Positions 7,886 to 15,562 of a DNA stretch of 36,284 nucleotides are shown in pieces. The DNA is from a virus. The DNA is taken from IMG/VR virus record IMGVR_UViG_3300036979_000499, positions 1 to 36,284 of that record, one strand, 5' to 3'. The translations under genes and the position numbers were made by a program. The notes under the pieces are model-generated. The model made no database searches and was not told the DNA's origin. It saw only the letters and a program-made list of their open reading frames with translations. Positions within the stretch are counted from its first letter, which is position 1. The number at the start of each line of letters is the position of its first letter.

Positions 7886-9811
7886 ATGGCACACACGCTT
7901 GATACCTCCAAGAGATTCACAGGGAGTGCCAATCCGCTAACAACCACCTACACTTGCGGTTCTGGAACGACACTCCTTGTCCTCTCCATCATCGTTGTTG
8001 GAGCAACTATCCGCACGAACGGAGCGACATCGCCACCCACATACAACGGCGTGGCGATGTCGGCTGTTGACGTTGGTATCAAGTATTCCTCAAGTCCTGA
8101 GACGAACGTGGAGATGTGGTATCTCCTTGACCCTCCGACAGGGAGTTCCTACACCGTCTCCATTCCGAACGCCGCAACCAGCAAGACGCTCTATGGACAC
8201 CTTGCGTCCTTCAAAGCACCTTCTGGCTACAGGACAATCTACGACAAGAAGAACACCGCCACAGGGTTGAGCAACGCTCCCAGTTGCACGGTCACTCCTG
8301 CTTCCGCTGGCGGTGTCATGGTCTGCGTCATGGGTGCAGGACATCAGGCAACGTGCAGTACCCGAACGCACACTATCCTGTTCTCGACCGATAACGGAGC
8401 CTACGGAGACCACTCGCAATACACGTTGCCGACCGACACGACTGCGAAGGCGATGGGATATGGCATGGCAACATCGGACGATTGGGCAGAGATTGTCGGC
8501 TCATGGGTTGAGCAACTGGTCGCATCGGCTCAGGTCATCTCAGCCTACAAGTCCAAAGCCGTCATATCGGCACAGGCGATAAGTGCCTACAAGTCCAGAG
8601 CAATCGCATCGGCACAAGTCCTGAGTGCCTACAAGAGCAGGGCGATAGCTTCCGCACAAGCAATCTCCGCATACAAGGTTCGCCAGTTGGCAAGTGCCAC
8701 GCTCGCAAGTGCCTACAAGGTGAGGAGCGTCATCTCTGCCACCCTTGTCTCGGCGTACAAGGTTCTCGTCACGATGACGGAAGTCTCTGCACAAGTCGTG
8801 AGCGCGTTCAAGAGCAGGGTGACGACGACCGCGCAACTCATCAGCGCGTACAAGAGCAGAGTGGAGATCGCCGCACAGGTCGCCTCGGCCTACAAGAGTC
8901 GCGTAATCGCCTCGGCCACACTGACCTCGACCTATATTTCCCGCACGATCATCGCAGCGACCCTGGAAAGCGTTTACAAGGCCAGGAACCTCGCAAGTGC
9001 CACACTCGTCTCTGCTTACAAAACCATGAACCAGGTGGCAACAACCCTCATCAGTAGTTACAAGAGTGCCGTGAGCATCGCGGCGCAGGTCGCCTCGGCT
9101 TACAAGACGCGGGCAATTGCAGCAGCGCAACTCATATCCGCCTTCAAGAGCAGGATCATCACAAGCGCAACAATACAGTCCACCTACAAGACCGTGAACC
9201 AGATCGCCGCTACCCTTGTCTCAGCATATAAAGTTCTTGCGGCGCCGGGACAGGTCATCGCAACCCTCGTCAGCGCATACAAGAGCAAGGCGACCATCTC
9301 AGCTCAAGTCGTCTCGACCTACGTGACCAGGACCATCACGGCAGCGACACTGGCGTCTGCGTACAGGGCCCGCCAGATTGCCTCCGCAACGCTGGCCTCC
9401 GCATACAAGGTGCGGAACCTTGTCTACGCGACGCTGGTGTCAACATACAAGTCGATTTCTCTCGGTGTGGCCGTTTCTGCGCAGCTTATCTCGGCGTACC
9501 GGACCAAAGCCCAGGTGGCAGCCCAGGTCGTCTCGACGTATGCGAGCCGGACCATCGTAGCCACCTCCCTGATCAGCGCCTGGAAGTCCACAAAGCAAAT
9601 CGCAGCAACCCTCATCTCGGCGTGGCGAACCCTGTTCTGGAATTACACCCGGCTCCTGCCATCAAGCGACTACACCACACGGCTGGCGGCCAGCGACTTG
9701 ACGACGGTTCTGTCTCCGTCGACGATCACCACAACCCTCGAGTCCCGCGATTTCGTGGCGACAACCGAAGCACACAACTTCGTCAGCACCCTGGAGGTGT
9801 CCAATGGCTGA
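7886..9811 (+). CDS. Repeat-rich virion protein (26 x 14-residue repeats)
   Basis: The 641-residue protein has three parts. Residues 1-213 form a Ser/Thr/Gly-rich, strand-rich globular domain. Residues 214-586 are 26 tandem 14-residue repeats of pattern [SA]A[QT]hhS[AT][YFW][KR]xxxhh, with Ser at position 6 and an aromatic at position 8 in every copy. Residues 587-641 form a Thr/Ser-rich tail. The repeat region has almost no Gly or Pro, and its hydrophobic spacing allows a two-heptad helical reading, so a long fibrous stalk is the simplest inference. Repeats 6, 17 and 22 carry three extra residues. Sitting after the portal, it may be a head fibre or whisker. A tail fibre displaced from its usual site is the alternative. 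I know no named family. Confidence 0.75.
   Translation: MAHTLDTSKRFTGSANPLTTTYTCGSGTTLLVLSIIVVGATIRTNGATSPPTYNGVAMSAVDVGIKYSSSPETNVEMWYLLDPPTGSSYTVSIPNAATSKTLYGHLASFKAPSGYRTIYDKKNTATGLSNAPSCTVTPASAGGVMVCVMGAGHQATCSTRTHTILFSTDNGAYGDHSQYTLPTDTTAKAMGYGMATSDDWAEIVGSWVEQLVASAQVISAYKSKAVISAQAISAYKSRAIASAQVLSAYKSRAIASAQAISAYKVRQLASATLASAYKVRSVISATLVSAYKVLVTMTEVSAQVVSAFKSRVTTTAQLISAYKSRVEIAAQVASAYKSRVIASATLTSTYISRTIIAATLESVYKARNLASATLVSAYKTMNQVATTLISSYKSAVSIAAQVASAYKTRAIAAAQLISAFKSRIITSATIQSTYKTVNQIAATLVSAYKVLAAPGQVIATLVSAYKSKATISAQVVSTYVTRTITAATLASAYRARQIASATLASAYKVRNLVYATLVSTYKSISLGVAVSAQLISAYRTKAQVAAQVVSTYASRTIVATSLISAWKSTKQIAATLISAWRTLFWNYTRLLPSSDYTTRLAASDLTTVLSPSTITTTLESRDFVATTEAHNFVSTLEVSNG
8525..9643 (+). 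repeat. Tandem array coding 26 imperfect 14-residue repeats
   Basis: A 42-base coding period runs from residue 214 to 586 of the gene at 7886. Copies are diverged at DNA level but conserved in protein: invariant Ser at repeat position 6, aromatic at 8 (Tyr in 22, Phe in 2, Trp in 2), mostly Ala at 2 and 7. Three units are 17 residues long, near residues 284, 441 and 514. Confidence 0.9.
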
Positions 9812-10139
9812 GTATTTGTACCATCGCGGCGACACGTTCGCCATGACGTGCCCGATCACGAAAGACCTCGTCCCCTTCGACCTAACCAGCGGAGGGCCCT
9901 GGACAGCGACCGCGACACTTGGGCAACTCGACGTGGTCAAGGCCATCACAGAGGCGCCGGACCCACTGAAAACAACCCTCGTCGTCCAGAACGGGAACGG
10001 CTTCGCCACGGTCGTCATCTACGGGTCCGAGCTCCTGAATGCTGGCTTCTACGACCTGGAACTTACCGCAACCGACGGGACGCTGAGGCATACCTGGCCC
10101 AAGTGGGTCATCTGGATCGTCGAGCCGCAGCGCATCTAG
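9804..10139 (+). CDS. Small beta-rich phage structural protein, 111 aa
   Basis: The ATG at 9804 lies within the last codons of the repeat protein (8-base overlap), with GGAGG at 9792-9796. The sequence has the style of phage fibre-attachment or baseplate-associated beta domains: YHRGDTFAM at the start, PFDLTSG, then NAGFYDLELTATDG and WVIWIVEP at the end. Its overlap with the repeat gene suggests the two products act together, perhaps as an anchor or chaperone. It ends in TAG, one base before the MuF gene. Confidence 0.65.
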   Translation: MAEYLYHRGDTFAMTCPITKDLVPFDLTSGGPWTATATLGQLDVVKAITEAPDPLKTTLVVQNGNGFATVVIYGSELLNAGFYDLELTATDGTLRHTWPKWVIWIVEPQRI

Positions 10140-10140
10140 C

Positions 10141-11946
10141 ATGCCACACACCGGACCACTCAACGACATCGCCTCCGGCGCCTTCATCAGCGCCGACGCG
10201 GCCACGAAAGGATACCTCAACGACCTGACCGGCCTGCTCGTCGGCAAGAGTGGCGCGGCCTTCAACTACAAGGTCGCCCGCAATGCAGCAGAGGAGCTCC
10301 GGTATACGTGGGTCCTGCAGACGCGCAACAAACTCAATAAGGACATCCAGGCCATCATCGAACGCCTGAAGCAACAGAACATCGCAGAGCTGCAACCGCT
10401 CATCGACAAGCTGGGACATCAGCGCACCCTCCTCCCTGGGGCCTTCTCTCTGACGGCGCTCTTCAACACGACCTGGGACGCAGAGATGTGGAAAACTATC
10501 GAGGCCAGCAGAGCCCAGTGGCACAGCCTCAGCGAGAGTCTGTGGCGCATCAGCGACGAAGCCCAGCGCCAGGCTCTCAGTCTCATCGAGGCGGCCAGCA
10601 GGCAAGGCATTCCCTTCAACAAGGTCAAAGCGGATCTCGCCGGGCTCCTGACCGAAAAAGGAGCCGCGAGCATGGAGTACAACATGCGCCGGCTGTGGGC
10701 TACGGAACTTCGCAGGAATCGCATCGTCGCGCAGCAGGAAGTCTGGAAAACCATTGGCGTGGTGAAAGAAGTCCGACTCTCCCGAAGCTCGACAGCCGAC
10801 ATCACCTGCGAAAAATGTGGCCAGGCGATCGGACCGCAGCCCCTCGACGAACGGGTCGTTCCCCTGGAGTGGCCGGACATGCCGCCCTATCATCCCTGGT
10901 GCCAGTGCAACACCCGTCCTGTGGAGCCAACACAAGCACAGATGAAAGCCTTCCTCGATAAGAAGTACGGTGAGCATCCCCTCGGGACCCGAGGCGGCAT
11001 CAATATCGCCAGCCTGCTCGTTCCGAAACCGGAACCGATCCAGAAACCCGTGACGCATGACCAGCTCGAGCAGGCATTCCAGGACGCGCACATCGAGGAC
11101 AACCTTCGCGCGTTCGATAAGGAACTTGGCAAGATGGCGAAGGCCCTCAATAAGCAAGGTTGGATTCCTATCAAAACCGATAACTTCCGTCTCGAGATGC
11201 ATACTCGCCTGGACCATATGGTCGGGCAGTTTGGAAGTCCGAAGTGGACCCTGACCAAAGGAGGCGGCGGCAGTGGCGGCGGGTATTACTTGCAAGGGCA
11301 TGGCGGTAAGATTATCATTGACCCGACGAAGTTCCCCAACGTGACCGGCATGCTGGACGTGTCGATCCACGAATATGGCCACTACCTCGCCAACGTCCTC
11401 GACGACATGAGCACCATGCGCAATACTTGGCTCAACGGCACGCAGTTGAACCAGGCACGCGAGGCAATCCAGGCGGCAATGGGACAGCTCAAGGACTATG
11501 CCTTCCGGACTATGACAGAAAAGACTGGAGGCGTCACCGGTCCCCTGCAATGGGCAAAACAGCTCCTCAACTATGGTAGCAAGGCCCCGCTTCCGCAGAA
11601 TGTCCTGGACCTGCAGAAAGCAGCACAGCAGTTGAAGGGCATGCTCGATTCGAACGCTGCTGTCGGCCGGCAGTTCGGCGCGGGATTCTTCGACCTGACC
11701 GGCGGGCGCCTTCCCGCCTCGGGCGCCAGTCACGCCGTGACATACTTCAAGCGAACCGACTATATGCACTGGCCGAAAACCGGCAACGTCGGCATGGTCG
11801 AGCAGGAAACGCTGAACGAATTCACGACTGGCTACCTCCTCGGGAACCCAGGACAACGCGCTGTCATCGACTACCGCATGTACGATTGGGTGCCGGACCT
11901 CTGGACCGCGATGCACCGCTGGATTGACTTGATTCTCGGCATATGA
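10141..11946 (+). CDS. MuF-like minor head protein with HExxH metalloprotease domain
   Basis: The protein has 601 residues. The N-terminal half is a helical minor head protein of the Mu gpF/SPP1 gp7 type. It ends in the usual cysteine cluster (CEKC near 223-226, then HPWCQC at 251-256), which marks the end of that domain. The C-terminal half carries SIHEYGHYL, a zinc-protease HExxH motif at 410-414. ETLNEF near residue 560 could supply a third zinc ligand. MuF proteins carrying C-terminal enzymatic or toxin domains form a known polymorphic-toxin class, packaged in the head and possibly delivered with the DNA. Head maturation is an alternative function. No immunity gene is obvious, though the following 96-residue gene is unexplained. 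Confidence 0.85.
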   Translation: MPHTGPLNDIASGAFISADAATKGYLNDLTGLLVGKSGAAFNYKVARNAAEELRYTWVLQTRNKLNKDIQAIIERLKQQNIAELQPLIDKLGHQRTLLPGAFSLTALFNTTWDAEMWKTIEASRAQWHSLSESLWRISDEAQRQALSLIEAASRQGIPFNKVKADLAGLLTEKGAASMEYNMRRLWATELRRNRIVAQQEVWKTIGVVKEVRLSRSSTADITCEKCGQAIGPQPLDERVVPLEWPDMPPYHPWCQCNTRPVEPTQAQMKAFLDKKYGEHPLGTRGGINIASLLVPKPEPIQKPVTHDQLEQAFQDAHIEDNLRAFDKELGKMAKALNKQGWIPIKTDNFRLEMHTRLDHMVGQFGSPKWTLTKGGGGSGGGYYLQGHGGKIIIDPTKFPNVTGMLDVSIHEYGHYLANVLDDMSTMRNTWLNGTQLNQAREAIQAAMGQLKDYAFRTMTEKTGGVTGPLQWAKQLLNYGSKAPLPQNVLDLQKAAQQLKGMLDSNAAVGRQFGAGFFDLTGGRLPASGASHAVTYFKRTDYMHWPKTGNVGMVEQETLNEFTTGYLLGNPGQRAVIDYRMYDWVPDLWTAMHRWIDLILGI

Positions 11947-12233
11947 AAGCCCTGACACCGCATCAAATCGTTTACAGGACACGCCTGGCCACCCAGTCCG
12001 AACAGCGCAGGACCGCAGGTTTTACACTCGTTGACCTTTCAACGTTGACAGTTCCGCTTACACTATACATGAAGGCGCTCGACGACGTGAATGCCTGGAG
12101 ACGCAGAGCACTCGACGCTGAGTCTCGGCTGATGGGCTCCGGAGACATCTTGGGCGAAGGTCGGCTGCCAGCACTCAAAGGCGGCAACAGTGATGATGGA
12201 CAACATTTCGCCTCGCCGGCGTTAAGGCGTTAA
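11943..12233 (+). CDS. Hypothetical protein, 96 aa
   Basis: It starts at an ATG overlapping the MuF stop (ATGA) and has no separate ribosome site, so it is translationally coupled to the MuF-metalloprotease gene. The product is hydrophilic, with a central SerThrLeu-rich stretch and an Arg-rich helix. I recognise no family. The coupling would fit an accessory head factor or an immunity partner of the protease domain. A copy of the dispersed CGTTTAC motif lies near its start (11965-11975). Confidence 0.55.
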   Translation: MKALTPHQIVYRTRLATQSEQRRTAGFTLVDLSTLTVPLTLYMKALDDVNAWRRRALDAESRLMGSGDILGEGRLPALKGGNSDDGQHFASPALRR

Positions 12234-12244
12234 AGGAGACAGCA

Positions 12245-12868
12245 ATGACACCTGAAGAATTGAAGGCGATCGCAGACAAAGCCGCTGCCGATAAAGCCAT
12301 CGCGGACAAGGCAGTCGCGGACAAGGCACTTGCGGACAAAGCCGCTGCTGATGCAGCAGCCGCCGCTGAACCGAAACATGAGGCGACGGTCCCATACGAA
12401 CGCCTCCAGGCAGTCATCCAGGAGCGCGACGCTCTCAAGAAAGAGAAAGACGCCGCTGCTGAAAAAGCTCGCCTAGCAACCGAAGCAGAGCAGAAAAAGC
12501 AAGGCCAGTGGCAGGCTCTTGCCGAAACAAAGGACAGAGAACTGGCAGCAGCAAAGGAGGCCCTGAAAACCAGCGCCCTGCGACAGGCAACCCTGGTGGC
12601 CGCTGTGGCCGGAAACGCCGTCGACCCTGATGCAGTGTGGGCGCTTCTCGACAAGAGCACCCTCACGACGACAGATGACGGGACCCCGACGGGCGTGCAG
12701 GAAGCCGTCCAGAAACTGCTGACAACGAAGCCCTATCTTGTCAAACAAGCAACCCCTGGTTACCCAATGGGTGCCGGCGGGACAGGTGGAAGCCTCACGA
12801 CTGAGGAGATCGGGAAACTGACTCCAGCCCAGTATCGTGAGTGGAGAGCAAAACACCCCGACGCTTAG
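12245..12868 (+). CDS. Scaffolding protein
   Basis: The ATG at 12245 has AAGGAG upstream. Of 207 residues, the first 45 are built from ADKA repeats. A long charged coiled coil follows (about 45-120, with ERDALKKEKDAAAEKARLATE-type sequence), and a C-terminal domain ends in TPAQYREWRA. This matches phage scaffolds in size, coiled-coil content and position immediately before the major capsid gene. It would guide procapsid assembly and then leave. The TAG stop is part of the next gene's TAGGAGG ribosome site. Confidence 0.8.
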   Translation: MTPEELKAIADKAAADKAIADKAVADKALADKAAADAAAAAEPKHEATVPYERLQAVIQERDALKKEKDAAAEKARLATEAEQKKQGQWQALAETKDRELAAAKEALKTSALRQATLVAAVAGNAVDPDAVWALLDKSTLTTTDDGTPTGVQEAVQKLLTTKPYLVKQATPGYPMGAGGTGGSLTTEEIGKLTPAQYREWRAKHPDA

Positions 12869-12882
12869 GAGGCGTCTAACTC

Positions 12883-14007
12883 ATGCCTAACACAATTCTC
12901 ACTCCGCAGATCATCGCCCGAGAGGCGCTCCTGCAGCTTAGCAACAACCTGGTCATGGGAAACCTGGTCAGGCGCGACGCGGTGACCGAATTCTCAGCCG
13001 CCGTCGGTGACACCGTCACCATCCGCAAGCCGGCAAGCTTCACCGCTGCCGACATGAGCGGCATTTCCGCAAGCGACATCAAGGAAGTCGGCATCCCGGT
13101 CGTCATGGCCAAGTGGCGTGGCGTGAAGTTCGGCCTGACCGCGAAAGAGGCCGCCATGAGTCTGAAAGAATACAGCGAGCGCACCATCCAGCCCGCCGTA
13201 GCGGCCATCGTCCAGGACGTCGACGCGTTCCTTTGCCAGCTCCTGCAGCACCTTCCCTACAAGAAACTCCAGACGGCCTCGACCGTCGTCATCGGCGACA
13301 TCGCCGGACTCGCGGCCGACATGACCATCCGCAAGGTGCCGCTCCAGAACCGGCGCCTCGTGCTCGATCCAACGAGCGCAGCCAAGTACAAAGTCCTGGC
13401 CCCCATCCTCGACGCCTCGCAGCGCGGCAACAACGCCGCGATTGCCGACGCGCAGATCGGCCGCATCCTGGGCTTCGACGCCTGGGAAGATCAGAACGTC
13501 CTGACCGAGGGAACCAAAGTCGGCGACTTCGCAACCGCAGCGACCCCTGCTGCCGTCGCCCTGGGTGCTGAATCAATGGCCAGCACCGCCTCGGCCGCAA
13601 CCTCGGGCCTCCTTCCCGCTGGCACGACCTTCACAAAGGCCGGCGATTCACAAATCTATGCCCTGACAGAGGACGCGACGCAGGTGGCTGCGGTCGGCTG
13701 CACGCTCAAGTTCAGCCCGCCCAACCAGGTCGCCGTCGTCACTCCTCAGAACATCACTGTGGGAACCATCGCGAGCACCGGCAAGACTGAAAGCGCCGGC
13801 TTCCACAGAGATTGCCTCACCCTCGTGACGTGCCCTCTGGCAAAGCCAGTCAGCGTGCCCTCCGAAGTCATTTCCGAAAACGGCCTGAGCATTCGCGTCG
13901 TCTACGCCTTCGACCAGACGGCGTGGAGCGACGTCATTGCCCTGGACGTGCTCTATGGCGGCCGCGTGCTCAACGTTGAGCTTGGCGAACGCCTGATCGG
14001 TCAGTAG
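12883..14007 (+). CDS. Major capsid protein, P22 coat-like
   Basis: The 374-residue coat protein has a strong TAGGAGG site 13 bases before the ATG. The N-terminus (LTPQIIAREALLQLSNNLVMGNLVRRD, then GDTVTIRKPASF) and the GLTAKEAAMSLKEYSE segment resemble P22 coat-type proteins of the HK97 fold. A middle insertion rich in Ala, Thr and Gly follows (about 215-290), and the chain ends with VIALDVLYGGRVLNVELGERLIGQ. It is somewhat shorter than P22 coat. Together with the preceding scaffold it defines the head module. Confidence 0.88.
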   Translation: MPNTILTPQIIAREALLQLSNNLVMGNLVRRDAVTEFSAAVGDTVTIRKPASFTAADMSGISASDIKEVGIPVVMAKWRGVKFGLTAKEAAMSLKEYSERTIQPAVAAIVQDVDAFLCQLLQHLPYKKLQTASTVVIGDIAGLAADMTIRKVPLQNRRLVLDPTSAAKYKVLAPILDASQRGNNAAIADAQIGRILGFDAWEDQNVLTEGTKVGDFATAATPAAVALGAESMASTASAATSGLLPAGTTFTKAGDSQIYALTEDATQVAAVGCTLKFSPPNQVAVVTPQNITVGTIASTGKTESAGFHRDCLTLVTCPLAKPVSVPSEVISENGLSIRVVYAFDQTAWSDVIALDVLYGGRVLNVELGERLIGQ

Positions 14008-14015
14008 ACGACAGA

Positions 14016-14037
14016 GGAGGGGCCGTGAGGCCCCTCC
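14016..14037 (+). terminator. Strong hairpin after major capsid gene
   Basis: GGAGGGGCC and GGCCCCTCC form a perfect 9-bp stem closed by the GTGA tetraloop. No T-run follows, so complete termination is unlikely. It more likely stabilises capsid mRNA ends or lowers downstream expression. The stem belongs to a family of similar GAGGGGC hairpins near 30000, 31354 and 32148. Confidence 0.7.
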
Positions 14038-14057
14038 CTAGCAATTGGAGGCAACCT

Positions 14058-14699
14058 ATGAACATGAGTTGCACGTGTTCCTATTGCGGCGTCGAATGCG
14101 CGACGATCCAGGCACGCATAGCGCATGAAGCGCTCTGCACGCTGAACCCTGTCGTCGCGGGCACCGTCGACACTGGACTTGTCACGGCCGGTCTCCTCTG
14201 GAAGTACCATCAGCACCCCGTTCTCGGGTCCAGCCGGACCATGCACAGCACCGTGACCTTGACAACGCCCGTCGTGCTCGCCGCGCTCATCGCCGGATTC
14301 ACACATCCCGACGTCCCGCGCAATCTCGTCCTCACCGGCAACGCCGGCGCGAACGAAGTCATCACTGTCACCGGCCTCGACGTCGGCGGCGGCACGATCT
14401 CAGAGGACTTCACCCTGAGCGGGACTACCCCGATCGTGGGCGCGAAAGCATTCGCTCTCATCAAGACCGTCGTCTTTCCCGCCGGCACCCACACCGTGGC
14501 CTTCGCCTACGGTTCGGTCGTCGGACTTGCTCATAAACTGACATCGGTCCTCGACGTCATCCAGAACAACCTCAACCTTGCCGACGACACCGGGACCGCA
14601 GCGGTCAGTGCGACCGTCCTTTCCCTCAACACGTTCGCTGTCAATGGAGCACTGGACGGGACAAAACCCCTCGACATTCTCTATCTGGTACGCCCGTAA
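14058..14699 (+). CDS. Capsid-associated protein with N-terminal zinc finger
   Basis: The ATG at 14058 lies seven bases after TTGGAGG and gives 213 residues. The N-terminus carries a compact Cys/His cluster (CSYCGVECATIQARIAHEALC), probably one zinc site. The rest is strand-rich and Thr/Val/Gly-rich (NLVLTGNAGANEVITVTG), as in head decoration or structural proteins. The next gene repeats the same zinc finger. It sits where a head decoration protein is often found. Function is inferred from position and composition only. Confidence 0.7.
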   Translation: MNMSCTCSYCGVECATIQARIAHEALCTLNPVVAGTVDTGLVTAGLLWKYHQHPVLGSSRTMHSTVTLTTPVVLAALIAGFTHPDVPRNLVLTGNAGANEVITVTGLDVGGGTISEDFTLSGTTPIVGAKAFALIKTVVFPAGTHTVAFAYGSVVGLAHKLTSVLDVIQNNLNLADDTGTAAVSATVLSLNTFAVNGALDGTKPLDILYLVRP

Positions 14700-14712
14700 G
14701 AGAGGAGATACC

Positions 14713-14940
14713 ATGAACGACTACATCTGTCCATATTGCGGTGTGGAGTGCGCGTCGACGATGGCCCTTGTGGGACACAAACCTCTCTGCCCCAGGAACC
14801 CAGCCAACGCCCTTCAGATTGCCACGCCTGTGGACACGAAGGCCCCCGAGACGAAGAAACATACGGCTGCCCCAGGAAAGCTTGACGTTGAGCCCGTAGC
14901 AAAGCCACGGCAGACAACGCCCTCCGCGAGGCATAGATGA
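14713..14940 (+). CDS. Small zinc-finger protein, 75 aa
   Basis: The ATG at 14713 follows AGAGGAGA. The first 25 residues (CPYCGVECASTMALVGHKPLC) are clearly related to the zinc finger of the preceding protein. A Lys/Pro-rich tail, probably disordered, follows. The gene ends TGA overlapping the connector ATG. It may be a partial duplicate of the upstream gene that kept only the finger, or a partner protein using the same fold. Confidence 0.65.
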   Translation: MNDYICPYCGVECASTMALVGHKPLCPRNPANALQIATPVDTKAPETKKHTAAPGKLDVEPVAKPRQTTPSARHR

Positions 14941-15248
14941 ACTCCACTGACGCGCTTGCCGTGGTCAAGCGCCAGTCGGCGCTCATTGGGCAGTATCTCA
15001 CCGATGCAGAGATCGCTGCACAACTGGCAGACTACACCACGACGCTGGCCGGCGTGACCACCTACAATACGACAAGCGCTGCCATTGCCTGCCTGCAGTA
15101 TGCGCGAGGGCTCGTTCCGACCAGCAAGAGCATTGGCAACATCAGCCTCGCCTATGAAAGCATCGACCGCAGCATCGCCGGTATCAGTCCAGGCGGGAAC
15201 ATTCCCCTGACGCGACCGGTCTTTGAACTCGGCGAACAAGAGGAATAA
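14937..15248 (+). CDS. Head-tail connector (gp6-like adaptor)
   Basis: The protein has 103 residues. The start overlaps the previous stop (ATGA). It looks all-helical, with hydrophobic patches typical of the small adaptor that docks under the portal (ALIGQYLTDAEIAAQLADY; SAAIACLQYARGL). Length and gene order (coat, adaptor, stopper, tail completion, tail terminator, tube) support the call more than sequence does. Confidence 0.6.
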   Translation: MNSTDALAVVKRQSALIGQYLTDAEIAAQLADYTTTLAGVTTYNTTSAAIACLQYARGLVPTSKSIGNISLAYESIDRSIAGISPGGNIPLTRPVFELGEQEE

Positions 15249-15562
15249 TGGACAAGGCGGTGCTCCTCATTCTCAATCAGTCCGTGACCATCACGGCCGC
15301 AACAGGGCTGGACGGGAACGGCATGGAGACATACGGCACCGGCGTCGTCGTGAAGGCGATCGTCTTTCATAAGCAACGGCTCGTCATCGGGCCACAAGGC
15401 GACAGCGTCGTGAGCACCGCACAAGTCTACGTCGACGGACCGACGGCCGTGACAACGAGCAGCAAGATCACCCTGCCGGACGGAACCACACCGCTGATCC
15501 TGGCGGTCTCGACCTATCCGGACCAGAACGGCGATACGGATCACAAGGTCATCTACACATGA
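15248..15562 (+). CDS. Head closure/stopper protein
   Basis: The 104-residue protein shares one base with the previous stop. It is strand-rich with repeated Thr/Val pairs and ends in LAVSTYPDQNGDTDHKVIYT. This fits the small beta-barrel stopper proteins that seal the connector after packaging. Identification rests on length, fold pattern and gene order. Confidence 0.55.
   Translation: MDKAVLLILNQSVTITAATGLDGNGMETYGTGVVVKAIVFHKQRLVIGPQGDSVVSTAQVYVDGPTAVTTSSKITLPDGTTPLILAVSTYPDQNGDTDHKVIYT

Noticed and set aside
8525-9643. CRISPR-like or satellite array, suggested by the 42-base period
   Set aside because: The repeats are diverged at DNA level, have no spacers and keep an open reading frame with conserved residues, so they are protein repeats.
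10108-11982. Long antisense frame of 624 codons opposite the MuF gene
   Set aside because: It mirrors the MuF-protease gene, whose motifs are clear. High GC and codon bias create such long antisense openings, and its sequence looks like no protein.
12031-12069. Promoter from TTGACA at 12045 and TATACA at 12064
   Set aside because: The spacing is only 13 bases (27 from the upstream TTGACC), and it lies inside a coupled gene.
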